From Byssothecium circinans (lineage: Eukaryota > Ascomycota > Dothideomycetes > Pleosporales > Massarinaceae), in the NCBI GenBank assembly GCA_010015675.1, contig ML976977.1:1501818-1529910 (forward strand): DNA of 28,093 bases. Direction: 5' to 3'. Below, in pieces: positions 1 through 10,266 of the stretch. Position numbers and translations under genes: made by a program. The notes under the pieces were generated by a model. The model was not told the origin of the DNA. It searched no databases and saw nothing but the letters and a program-made list of their open reading frames with translations. Every line of letters starts with the position of its first letter. Position 1 is the first letter of the stretch.

Positions 1-9
1 TATCCTGTT

Positions 10-231
10 TTGATTTTCCAATGCCAAGCTTTTGAGCGGTTCGGTGGTGTGGGCGGTTCGGTGGTGTGGGCGGTTCGGTGGTGCTTTACGTTATATATAG
101 CTGTATTTAAAATTTCAGCTTAATAGCTCTATTATTTAAATTGTTATTAAGGGTTGAATATTTGATTTTCCGCCAAGCAATTCTGCGCGCTTCGATGGTG
201 TGCGCGCTTCGATGGTGCTTTACGTTATATA
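10..231. repeat. Two diverged copies of a repeat unit carrying 17-bp tandem repeats
   Basis: The block starting with ttgattttcc at 10 recurs at 162, and gctttacgttatata at 83-97 recurs exactly at 217-231. Inside the first copy a 17-bp unit (gcggttcggtggtgtgg) is repeated at 36-52, 53-69 and 70-83 (last one partial). Inside the second copy a related 17-bp unit (gcgcgcttcgatggtgt) occurs at 185-201 and 202-217. The copies differ mainly by one 17-bp unit and scattered substitutions in an AT-rich setting. This looks like a tandemly duplicated element end that has diverged; which element it came from is not visible. Confidence 0.75.
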
Positions 232-377
232 GTATATCTGCTTTCCCTAGGCGTACTAAACGAACGAAGGTACTAACACCCTTCACCGTACCTCGCGGGG
301 GGATATGCGACTTCCGGATTCACGTTATCCTAATATCCTTGGAAGGAGCATGAGTTAATTCTAAGTTAACGTTGCAA

Positions 378-415
378 CTATTAATTAACCTGACTGCTAG
401 TTCCTTAATTAATAG
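378..415. repeat. Inverted repeat (11-bp arms, 16-bp loop)
   Basis: The arm ctattaattaa at 378-388 is the exact reverse complement of ttaattaatag at 405-415. It lies in AT-rich sequence just after the tandem-repeat block and may be the terminus of a decayed element. AT-rich inverted repeats of this size also arise by chance. Confidence 0.4.
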
Positions 416-490
416 GCGGTAAGTGCGATCTACGTGGGGATGTTGAGATGATTGTTGAGATAATTAGCAGTTGCGAGGGGGTGTATCCCC

Positions 491-540
491 CGTGATGTAG
501 CGTACACAGTAGTGGCTGGTTACCCCCGTACTACATTACG
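491..540. repeat. Imperfect inverted repeat (10-bp arms)
   Basis: cgtgatgtag at 491-500 pairs with ctacattacg at 531-540 with one mismatch that could be a C-to-T change; 30 bp lie between the arms. It may belong to the same decayed mobile sequence as the upstream repeats. Confidence 0.3.
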
Positions 541-1046
541 TTGAATACGCGGATTCGGGTACTTGTTACAGTCTTGACATTTGCCGGGATTGCTTTCCTT
601 CAAAAGCGTAACTGCAAGGCTGCAGCCATTATCATCGGTAGGAAACATTACCGGTAAGAAAAACATCAAGCAAGGTAAGTCTTCCTGCCCATTCAATTTC
701 CTAGCCCCGTTACTTTTATCACGAATAAGTCCACTTGGTAGGTCATTAAGAGAATATTCCAGGGCGATTAGTGCTTCCCGAACCAGGTGAAAGTGCCGTG
801 TTCGTTGCATGCGCAACCAACCTTCAGGGCAGTGCGTCATTAATGATAGCCTATCAACGAAAATCTCGAGCTCGTAAAAGTGTGACGTCCTACATGCTTA
901 TTGTTTCACGGCAGAGCGGTGGCCCTGTCCTTTTTCTGCGGGGTCGTGGCAGCACTGATGTGGTCTGCTACAATTCTACACTACAACACATAACTTCTCG
1001 TCCCAAGTCTCTTACAACGCAAATATGTGCAACTCTCTTGCACACC
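541..1046. other. Upstream region of the NLR-like gene
   Basis: No convincing gene. A reading frame on the minus strand (840 down to 520, 106 codons, ATG start) stays open but matches no family I know, and it may be a leftover of the repeat-rich sequence to its left. The reading frame of the NLR first exon is open upstream to 771 without a better-placed ATG. The stretch probably holds the promoter and 5' leader of the gene that starts at 1047. Confidence 0.4.
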
Positions 1047-4000
1047 ATGTCAAGTCTACCGGCGCCATTCGATAGCGCGGATTCTACAGCCTTGTCACTT
1101 ACAACCACTACCACATGGAACGACGCGGGGTCCACCAGCCTCGGCGCTCTATCTCACACGACTCGCGATACTGAGGATGAGCTTTGGTGCGCCACAGTTC
1201 AGAGGGTTTCGGACAAATTGGCACCAAAGGATGCAGCCTGGCTGATGGACAAGAATAACAGAACGCCTTTGACGAGCACAAAGCTGGTGGAGGTGATACA
1301 ATCTCAAGAGGGAAAGTACTCACAGCATCCGGTCCAGACCTTGTTCGCAAGAATCGAACCAATAGTTTCGCACATCCGGTCCTTTGCTCAAGTCATTACT
1401 GTTTTCACACAGACAGATCCCACTGGCACGGCTGGCTTAATATGGGGAAGTCTGTACATGGTACTGCGGGTAAGTCTGAGAAGAATCACCAATTGAATAA
1501 TGGATTCTAAAAATTCATAGCTGGCATGTCGCAATCAACAAGCCTTAGAGATGATCATCTATGTTCTCTCCGACATCAGCATGCAATTAGGGCTTTTTGC
1601 AAAATGGCAGCGCATGTTTCCGCAGAAGTCATTTAGTGAAGTTGGAGAAGCTATCAAGATTGCTTACGAGCAGATGGTGGGTTTTTGCATCCATGCGACG
1701 CGCTATCTTCGACGGAATCCCTTCTGTAAGTGTCACTATATTCATTCCAACGATCTGCTGATTATGGCGAAGCCAACTTCGTCAGAGTTCTGGTACAGCC
1801 AGCTCTTGAGCAAGAGCTTGCGAAATACGACAAGAACATAAGACGGTGCATGGTACGCGTCCGGAATGAAGTCGACACAGCACATATGCAATTTGTGCAA
1901 GGCCAACTCGCCGCAATAAGCTCTCTTATTGATGCTTCCCCGACGCCTCGCTATTTAGAGCTTCCAGCGATACGTATCATTCCCCACTCGCGAAACCATC
2001 GCTTTTTCGGCCGACATAAGATTCTCGAGGGTATGCGAAGATTGCTTTTACCTTTCAGCGGGAATAAACAGCAGCGCTTCGCGTTGTCCGGCCCAGGTGG
2101 ATCTGGCAAAACGCAAATCGCCCTCGAATACACATACAAGCAACTAGAGGACTACAAAGCTGTCATATGGATCTTAGCAGACAGTCCGGAGAAGATTTCA
2201 CAGGGCTTTGCGGAAGCAGCTGAGCTTCTCGGCATTCCCAAGGGATCTCAGAGCTCAAGTCAAGTGAAAGCATTTGTTTTGAGCCGACTTTGCTCAACCG
2301 GTAAGTCTCATGCTTCTGATTTGCTCAACTATCAGTCACTGATCTTACTAGAGGAAAACTTTCTGTTATGTTTCGACAATGTAGACGACCTAGACCTGAT
2401 CAAAGACTGCTTTCCGAGAACGAACAACGGATGTATCATTCTCACTACGAGAGACAATGTCAGCGCCGAAGATATTTGTACGAATGGCACCATGGTGCCA
2501 GAGTTCTCAAGAGCCGAGGGTCGAGATTTCTTGAGGTCTCTCCTTCCCGCGGGTGTATGCGCGACATTCGAGAGCGAGCACATTTTGGAGGACATAAGCG
2601 ACGTCTTCCATGGTTACCCTCTGGCTCTGGCTCAAATTGCAGGGTTTATCAAGAGTGGAGGCTGCTCGTTGGAGGATTTCCTGGCTAAGTTTCGAGACAC
2701 CATTACCTCTGGAACTATTGCAGCGTTCCCAGTCGCTGACTATAAAGCCTCGACAGTGTGGACTATGTCTTTCAACACCCTCAGCGCTCGCTCGCGGCAG
2801 ATCCTCGAGATTTTGGTTTACCTTGACCCCGACAGTGTGCCATTTCAAATTCTCCGAGAAGGCTGCATTCCAACGGTTGAGATCCAGCTTGATACCGACT
2901 TGGGCTTCATGTCGGATCCTCTTCAACTGATGGAAGCGATCCGCGGTCTTGGAGCGCAGTCGTTGGTGCGAACCAACCCCGATCTTCAGACAATCTCAAT
3001 TCACCGTTTTTTCCAAGACCAAGCCTTCCATCATCTCAGCAAAACACCAACTCGTAGACGGAAAGCTTTCGAAGAAGCCCTCTTCCTTCTAGCTAACAAG
3101 CAGCCCATCTTTCCTAGCGTCACCAAGCATTGGTCGCCAGACCTCTTCCGCGCTTCGGAACAGTGCCTGCCACATATCATGAAGCTCGCTTCTCGCTTCA
3201 TAGAATTTCCGGATATTTTCAAAGGCTTGGAGAATGGTTTGGGTAAAGTGGTGTCAGAATGCGCTGTGTAGGTCTAGTGCTTCTCAACAACGCCAATGAT
3301 GTTGTATGCTGAGATACGATACAGATACCAATTCCAACTTTTTCACCATCATGCAGCAACACAAACTTTTGCGTTAGCTCGCAAGATCGTCTTGTTGGGC
3401 GACTCACCGGACCCTCTGATATTATCAGATGGCTATCGAATGGAAGGGCGCATGTTCAACGAATCCGGACAGGCCATTCAAGGAGTCGAGAGCGGCAAAC
3501 AAGCGCGTCACTACGCCGACTTGGCCATTACCGAAGGCTTGATCAAAGAAGAGGACCAGCGGCTGCCCCGGATCTTGACTGGTCTTGGAAATTCTCTCAG
3601 TCAACTCGAGCGGTTCGACGAGGCGCTCGCTGCCCAACTTGAAGCCAAGAATCTCATTGGAGACGCATCGGTCGAAGAGTCAGATGCCATAACTATCATG
3701 CAGCTCAACCTAGGCTTTTTGATGTATAGGTCGGGTGATCTCGACGGAGCGGAGGCGATACTCCGGGCTACATTGGAGGCTAGCCCAAGAACCGCACCAG
3801 CGATGTACGCACTTGGAAACACGCTTCTTGCCAAAGGCGAAATCGAGGAAGCTTTGGCCATACATGTTAGGGGCTTAGAGATATACATCGATATGTTCGG
3901 TGATCAGCACGCACTGGTCAGTCGAACCGCCTACAAAATCGGCGAGATACTCCTGCTTCACAAAGGCGACACGAAGACTGCGAGGTACCACCACACCCGC

Positions 4001-4280
4001 AAATTCAAGGGATTCTGCTAACACATGATCCTCTAGAACATATATCCAGAAAGCTATCGGCATATACCTCAAGCAAGAATCCCCGTATTACACTGTAAAA
4101 GCTCATGCAAGGGCTGAAAGGATGTTGGGGAAAGCGTTCGAGAGGGAGGGAAGAGATGACGTTGCCAAAATGCATTATGAGCAAGCTTGGTTGCTACGCG
4201 AGCGAATTGACGGTGTTAGAGGGTCAGCAAACGACGGGGATGAAGTATACCGCAAATGGATGTTCTACTGGGATCAATAG
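1047..4280 (+). CDS. NLR-like STAND protein: helical N-domain, NB-ARC NTPase, TPR-like C-terminus
   Basis: Predicted signal-sensing ATPase/GTPase of the fungal NLR type, a group that includes heterokaryon-incompatibility and cell-death regulators. Exons: 1047-1469, 1521-1725, 1773-2300, 2352-3242, 3357-3984 and 4037-4280, giving 972 residues. The first three joins and the last are phase-consistent and restore conserved sequence. The N-terminal part (about 80-210) is helical and resembles the DUF7708/Goodbye-like domain of fungal STANDs (GLIWGSLYMVLR). The NB-ARC core shows P-loop GPGGSGKT at 316-323, Walker B LLCFDNVDD around D394, CIILTTR at 413-419 and GYPLALAQ at 473-480. Residues 683-972 look like degenerate TPRs. 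The junction near 3243-3356 is uncertain: both flanks carry coding-like sequence in shifted frames, so it is either a 114-bp intron or a frameshift that breaks the gene. The start at 1047 is the best-placed ATG. Confidence 0.8.
2301..2351 (+). other. 51-bp in-frame intron inside the NB-ARC domain
   Basis: Donor gtaagt at 2301 and acceptor ctag ending at 2351. Removal joins SRLCST to EENFLLCFDNVDD, which matches the usual spacing before Walker B. The intron is a multiple of three and has no stop codon, so retention would add 17 residues just before Walker B without ending translation. Splicing is inferred from signals and family alignment only. Confidence 0.75.
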
Positions 4281-4402
4281 CTGTGATTTCTCCTGTTGGG
4301 TTTTTCCTAGGCTGTTGGTTTTTGGCTGCGATTTGACTTGTGTTTTATGCCACCTGTTCCCTCCTCCGCTTACCAGAATGAATGATGACTTTACTTAAGA
4401 AT

Positions 4403-5731
4403 TTAGAGAGGCTGAAAAGGGGAAACATCGATATCCGGTCTTTCACGCAAAACGATTTGACTCATCAACTTTCCCACCCCGGGCCCTAATGTCAGGCCGT
4501 ACGATCCGTGACCCCAGCATAGAAACACATTGCCTCTTGTATCCACGCCTTTGGCTTCTCGGTCTGCATTCAGTTGATGGGGTGGTAATACGGCCATGGT
4601 AGGAAGGCCAGACGGTGTAGCTGGCCTAAATGCGCGCCCGGCACTGATGACTTTGAGCTCCTTGAAAGTGGCAGGACTACCAGTATCGCGGACTTTCAAG
4701 AATCGGTACGCCCGTCCTGTGAGCTCAGATATCATCTTTGGATCCGCACTCGCGCTTGTGCCAACAGCATTCAGATTATCTTTGAAATTACTTCTGCCGC
4801 ATACCCAAATCGTTCCGTCAGGTCGACCAGCAAATTCGAGTTTCTCGCCGACAATATCGTCTAAGCTAACGAAGGCTGTTGATGTGTCTTTGATGTCGTT
4901 TGCGATTGGGTTTTGGAACAGTATCCAGTCTCCGGCATCGATGATCAACTCGGGATGCACAGGCGAAAAAGGGAATAGTGTTCTGAAGATTGACGGAGTC
5001 CAGGGTCCACCAGCGAGGATAAAGTCCTCGCAAGGACATATGAACTCAGATTTATCTTCTCGAAAACCACTGATGCTTGTCACTCGGTTTTGTTCATCCA
5101 AGCTCACCGAGTTCACCGTTGCCGAAGTCCAGATTTGTACGCCTAGCTTTTCGCATTCTTGTGTCAGCCACCTGGCTAAACCGATAGGATTGCTGCGTGG
5201 TATTAGGCATGCTTAAGACATAGCTCAGGGCTCTTACATCACGCCGCTTTGAGTGCCCAAAAACTCCGTGTTCACTTTCCAGTTGTCACCCGTACGCACC
5301 CAGTCTGGAAGTAGATCTATATCTTCTCCATCCTTCTCGTGGAGGCCAAATACCGAATTGAATCGTAGACCTGTGGTGGCACGAAATTCATCATCCTGTG
5401 CGAAATTGCGCCAAAACCTAAAGCTGTATTTGCCTAGGTTGATAAGATTTACGTCCTGGAAACCATAGTGAATACAGCCCGTACAAGTCCCGGAGGTAGC
5501 TCCAAACGCACTTCCCACTGTGTCGACAACAATGACATTGTAGCTGTCTAGTGGTAGAGCCTTTGCGAGGTAGAATGCAGACCACATGCCAATCGATCCA
5601 GCGCCCAAAATTGCGACATTTTTCTTCTCCATGAGGTTTGGGGATTCATCATCGATCGTAGATTGGGGCGTGGAACTCCCATTCCAAGTGTCCGAAGAAC
5701 TGTCTATGGCAAAATCATCCACATGCTCCAT
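4403..5731 (-). CDS. FAD-dependent oxidoreductase, DAO family
   Basis: Flavoenzyme of the D-amino-acid-oxidase/glycine-oxidase fold; the substrate is not readable from sequence. Exon 1 runs 5731-5238 and exon 2 5192-4403, giving 427 residues. The 45-bp intron (donor gtaaga, acceptor cgcag) joins SGV to INPIGLARWL in phase. Visible motifs are the dinucleotide-binding VAILGAGSIG (about 39-48), a mid-protein FILAGGPWTPS strand and the C-terminal FAD-binding GHGSYGLTLGPG (from 392). The start is taken at the ATG at 5731; a second ATG at 5632 lies just before the GxGxxG motif and would remove 33 unconserved residues. The gene converges on the NLR-like gene with about 120 bp between stop codons. 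No targeting signal is obvious. Confidence 0.85.
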
Positions 5732-5929
5732 TAGACATTCAAATTGAGTAAGGAAGGGCAATGATGCGAGAAAAGGTGAAATGAGTGTGTAGGATTGGGG
5801 CAATCGTGCGGTGCACATCAGCACTTTATAATAGATTGCGCCGGACCGTTTACGTTTACTAATCTTCACCAGGATAATGCCGCACCACGCGGTTTGTAAA
5901 GTAACGCCCACACAGCAATCTATGCTATC

Positions 5930-6060
5930 CCTGCTAAATAAAGTGAATAATATAATTAACTTATTCTACTTAAGTCACAATTTATAATATAATAAAGAGT
6001 TAACTAGCTAATAGAAATAGTTAAAGCTAAAGCTTTATATTTATAAAATATTTAGTAGAA
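5930..6060. other. AT-rich, TpA-rich block
   Basis: A stretch of almost only A and T with many TA steps (ataatataatta, tttataatataataaag) and few G or C. In ascomycetes such islands are often mobile DNA altered by repeat-induced point mutation. No coding sequence survives and no element can be named. Confidence 0.5.
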
Positions 6061-7981
6061 GTGTCACTTGCATTGGCATTGAGGTAGCATCTACCCTATA
6101 TTAGCTCTCGCGTTTGTATCCTATTAAACTTAACTATTGCGTAGAAGCGGCTAACTTGTATTCAACCATTCCCAGGGCACACCTATTACACTGAACGGAA
6201 TAGGGAGTCCATATATTGGATGGTGGATTCTCCTTCCCTATAATGTTGCGCCACGTCTCACGCTATGGTTAATAATATTACGCCAGAGGCGTAAGAACAA
6301 ATACTGACGCGTCGATAGGAGAGCCTTCACAGTCTGCCACGCGAAGATTGTAATTAGCAAACAACTAAAATGTTCTGCAATCCGGAAATCGCCATGCAAA
6401 ATTGATTTCGCGTGCATATCGCGAACAGAATCAATAGGTTGCGTAACCATCTGCGATGCAAAACTACGTCAGTGGTAACCTTCCCGACCAACTTCTCTAA
6501 CACTCACTGAACCTTCTCCTGGCACATAGCCTTGGTAGCGGGGTCTCTACTGTTAAGAAAGCTTGGAAAGCTTGCACCGTCCCACGTTGACACAGTTAAA
6601 GTAGGAGCCCAACTCTATCTTCCTCTAATATATATGGACCGCTCCCTAATCAATCGAATAAAGCGCTTGCTGTCTTGAATTAGATTTAGAGCAGTGTTCT
6701 CTACGTTATGAATATCGTCAGCACGATAATATGAACCTTAAGAAGGCATATGCGGTTTTCAAAGTAGTTCAGCCAGATAAAGTCGTACCTTTTCAATGTT
6801 ACACATGTATGTACTCTGTACAAACTACCCCAAAGGCTTTCGCCATTTTCCCGCACCTGATCCCCTTCTTCAAGTTTATCGGGAACGGCCATTGTGCATC
6901 TGCTGGCCCCGAAAACGCAACGGATGGATGCTCGGCGGGAAATGACATACCATAGTATGTTCATGGCTCAAACCGAGAGGATGTCAGCAGCTGCCACAAG
7001 TGCGGGGCCGTGGCGAACACGGCTGCACACCTACAAACTTGGCCCTCATGGCCCTCCATCCACTCGCGATGGCCACAACTCCAACCCAGTGTGATTGCTG
7101 TGGTCGTCCCCACCATCATAACGGAAGGCTGCATGACGCAGTGGTTTATTGACACCCTATGGGGTAAATTTCAATCCAGCACATAAACAGTCTATAGTTC
7201 TATTCGCCAAGCATCATACTACTACTCAAGCAAGCTGCGCAAGTCATGTGATCTTCAAAATTACGATAATCAAGGGCCTTCAAAAGTACCAAGGCACAAC
7301 CCTATCTACGGTGGAAACGACTGCAAGATACCATGCTCCTGGGTATCAGTCAATTGTTCAGGGAGATACTTGATAAGTAATCACTCCTCCATACCATAGT
7401 CCTTTGGTCTTCATTCGTATGTAAGTCCCATCTCAGGGTTCAGAAGTGCGTTGCTAAATTAATCGTGTCGAGGGACCAACGCGCATAAACTTGCATACTA
7501 TTTTGAAGCACATAGTCAGGGGTGGATGCTTGTGCACATACGTGGCAATGCAACATCAAATGCACACCGATCACCCCACTTCAAGCCTAATCTCGGGATC
7601 AAACGAAGAAGCGACCACCAGACTTCAACGGGCGAATTGGGTAGCTCCGTGGCTTAACCGACAAAAGCATTCCAATTTGAAAGCGCCGGATTTGGAAGCT
7701 GCTGCGTCCTACACCTCTAGGCAAATATCTTTACACCCACGTTTTGCTTCCACATTGGTGACCGTGCTTATTCCAGTGGAGATTGGTCAGTTCATCACTG
7801 TGCCTTCATGCTGGACCACGGCATCTATAAAGAAACCTCCGAAGCCATTATATGAGAACCAACAAAACCTCCCCACTTCTTGCGGCGCAACACCTTCGAA
7901 TTAACCCTAAGCACCCTAAAGGTGGGCACCATCTATCGTCTATATTTCTACTCGGGCTGGACTAACTTGATTGGAGCAATC
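6061..7981. other. Gene-poor stretch
   Basis: About 1.9 kb without a gene I can support. Open frames here are short, start mostly at non-ATG codons and match no family. The longest (7491-7904, plus) begins with TTG and has no domain features. No tRNA, array or clear terminal repeat was seen. The right end presumably holds the promoter of the small gene at 7982. Confidence 0.5.
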
Positions 7982-8395
7982 ATGTCATCAGTTCAGGAGA
8001 AGTACCAGCCTTGGAAAGAGTTCTTTCCCACAAAGGCACAGCTCACGTCTACGGTTGAGCTCTGCTACGACCCCGTCTCGGCTCAGCGGAATTTCGGCAA
8101 GCCATGGAGAATGTGGATGAAGGATCAAGATATCAAGAAGCAACAACGAGACACGCATGATGCCATTGACATGGGCGGAGGCGCGGGATCAGATGTTGAC
8201 GATGCAACGTGGTGCATTATCACCGGCGAAGAAGCAGGGTCGGATGATGTTTGTCGATCCAACAAGGAGAACAAACACATTGTTACCAGTGGGGCTGCTG
8301 GAACTGGAGGTAACGATGCCATTTGGGCAATCAAGGAAGACAAGCACATTGTTACTACTGGTGCTGGTGGAAACAGTGGCGACGATGCCGCTTGA
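7982..8395 (+). CDS. Small protein with C-terminal Gly/Asp-rich repeats, function unknown
   Basis: Single-exon, 137 residues from the ATG at 7982; the frame is open upstream to 7880 but this is the first ATG in coding-like sequence. I do not recognise the family. The N-terminal half (PWKEFFPTKAQL, NFGKPWRMWMKD) is aromatic and compact in style. The C-terminal half holds two close copies and one diverged copy of a unit with the pattern KxxKHIVTxGAxGxxGxDA, ending at the C terminus. The repeat is visible in DNA too (cacattgttac at 8276 and 8346), so it arose by tandem duplication. No signal peptide or membrane segment. It could be a fast-evolving accessory gene; expression is unproven. Confidence 0.5.
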   Translation: MSSVQEKYQPWKEFFPTKAQLTSTVELCYDPVSAQRNFGKPWRMWMKDQDIKKQQRDTHDAIDMGGGAGSDVDDATWCIITGEEAGSDDVCRSNKENKHIVTSGAAGTGGNDAIWAIKEDKHIVTTGAGGNSGDDAA

Positions 8396-8842
8396 GTGGT
8401 TTCTAATTTCTAGGACGTTCTCTTGTCACTCTACTATGTGTTTGAACGCGCACGAGATTTTACGACTGTAGATTGATCTGTGTTATAGTTTTGACCAATT
8501 AATAATACTGTTCTCATGTAAAGTATTGCAACCATACAACGGTGGCGGTTCAAGTATGGATGCTATATCTCATTGGACACTGAAAGCTATCTCGTGCATG
8601 CAGTATATAGGGTTACTTCCTTAATCCAGCCATTCCGGATGGATCACGCGATGCACTAGATCCAGCTGATGACACGAAAGGCAACGTGATTTGTTAGCGA
8701 CGTGTCTGATAAGAGTAGACTGTGTTACCAAAGCACTCACCGGTATAATTGAGGCTCAAAGTTCTATTCTTGTTGGTTATAGGTTCACTTCAGCTAAAGA
8801 TAATATGCCACTGTGGTTCCAAGTGCCAGACGTGGTAGGAAG
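8396..8842. other. Intergenic region before the AsaB/CmcJ-like gene
   Basis: No gene seen. The left part is probably the 3' end of the small repeat gene and the right part the promoter of the next gene. The reading frame of the next gene is open back to 8813 (GTG), but its first ATG is at 8843. Confidence 0.4.
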
Positions 8843-9964
8843 ATGGCCACCAATAACACGAACGACGCTAACGCCACTATTTGGTATTTGAAAAATCTTC
8901 CGCTTTACTCAACAACGAAGCCTTACGTTGTAAACCTTCCCCTTCATATGATACCTCCGGGCAAGCGCACTAATCAGATCTCTGTTGCGGTACCAAACAT
9001 CCGGATCCGAGATTTGAGAGAGGTGAAAGAATCTTTCGACATCGACAACAGTGGGCTTCAATACAAAGATGATATCCATTCGGCAATGGCTTACGAGGAC
9101 TGGGAAGACCCAGAGAAGATCATGAATATATACGTCAAAGAAGTTGGAGACTATCTCAAGCGGACTCTGGGGGCCGAGAGAACCATACTGCTGTCACAGA
9201 ATGTACGGGATATTCATGATGCTCCCTTCCTTCAGAAGTTGATTGATCTTAGGTTCGACGTCGACATGGAAGCTTCCCAGAACTTCCCCGGGGTAACAAA
9301 GATACAGAAGCTGACCAGCCCATACAAGGCGTTCATGCTGGTATGAAATATTTTGCCGTCTTTGCGGAAAAGGCTGATGTGTAGACTTTACCCCCGGGCG
9401 CGCTCAAGATTTGATTCTCCAATCTTTCGGCGAAGAAGCGACTGCATATTTGTTTCGTAATCGGAGGGTACAGTTCATCCAGTAACCATATCCTCTTTGG
9501 ATATACGTGCGTTCCGCTAACTGGCCTAGTGTATGGCGACCACTCCGCGGCCCGGTGATGGACTTTCCTCTTGCACTCTGTGACTATCGTTCTATCGACG
9601 TGGAAAAAGATCTCGTGGCAGTTGACAACGTTTATCCTCATGTTGTCAGCGAGACGTATAGTGTACTGCACAACCCGAAGCACACTTGGTATTACCTGAG
9701 CAATCAGATGCCTCACGAAACACTCCTTTTTAAAGGGTTCGATACCGACAACGTTGCTAAATGTACGTTTGTGGGTTTGCTTGTTACCAAGAAGCTAATT
9801 GGGTTCCTCTAGTATGTGTGCATGTCGCGTTTGAGCACCATAAAGTATCGGACCCAAGTCAGTTTCGGGAAAGCATTGAATGCACATTCATAGTCCTCCA
9901 TCCTCCCAAGTCAGACAATCTGATGTCAAAACCGATCGATGGTCAGTCTCCAGATGGTGACTGA
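8843..9964 (+). pseudogene. AsaB/CmcJ-like hydroxylase/desaturase gene, apparently frameshifted
   Basis: Resembles fungal proteins annotated as 7-alpha-cephem-methoxylase (CmcJ), GA4 desaturase or AsaB, oxidoreductases often found in secondary-metabolite clusters. Family signatures are VWRPLRGPV, DFPLALCDYRSID and the late FRESIE. Likely exons: 8843-9340, 9385-9481, 9530-9762 and 9813-9964. The introns at 9482-9529 (branch ctaac) and 9763-9812 (branch ctaat) join in phase and restore family sequence. The first join does not: exon 1 ends in phase 0 at a good donor (gtatga, 9341), while the conserved DFTPG stretch at 9384-9398 reads in another frame, and the total of 980 bp is not a multiple of three. 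The only in-phase alternative skips to 9474, leaves an 8-bp microexon and loses the conserved HxD region. A one-base indel that inactivates the gene is most likely. Confidence 0.65.
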
Positions 9965-10266
9965 GAGCCTCCATGCGCAGACTCCGGGGAAGGTGATGTT
10001 GAAAAGTGTACATGGCCGTAGCCTTTTCGGAGCAAGGGGCAAGATTCTGTATTTATGTTGGATGATTTTGCAGATGACTGCTTCGGTCACGTTTCTCGGG
10101 ATTATACTATCGCGAACTAGCATCGAAATTTCATCCTTAAAGAACGTAGGCCTTGTGCAAAGAGATGGGCTTTAATTTCCCCCGTCCTCCATCTTGATCC
10201 GTCGAAAAAGCTTCGCACGAGTCTCAACATAAACCCATTGACGAACGGTGTGGAGCTCAAAGGGAC
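9965..10266. other. Intergenic region between converging genes
   Basis: About 300 bp between the stop of the AsaB/CmcJ-like gene and the stop of the HAD phosphatase gene on the other strand. I see no coding sequence or structured element; it should hold both 3' ends. Confidence 0.4.

Noticed and set aside
1..420. Telomere or CRISPR-like array
   Set aside because: The 17-bp units are few, G-rich but not TTAGGG-like, and have no spacers; nothing else suggests a prokaryotic array.
520..840. Minus-strand 106-codon frame with an ATG
   Set aside because: No known family, no neighbour logic, and it overlaps repeat-like and promoter sequence. Left as a note in the upstream region rather than called as a gene.
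4596..5216. Plus-strand frame of 206 codons
   Set aside because: Antisense shadow of the FAD oxidoreductase; product has no family features.
7491..7904. Plus-strand frame of 137 codons
   Set aside because: Starts with TTG, no domain or signal features, ends inside the leader of the next gene; probably chance.
8813..8842. Upstream start for the AsaB/CmcJ-like gene
   Set aside because: The earlier codon is GTG; the first ATG in frame is at 8843.
9341..9473. A 133-bp intron making the AsaB/CmcJ-like gene intact
   Set aside because: It is in phase but leaves an 8-bp exon and removes the conserved DFTPG region, so a frameshift is the simpler reading.
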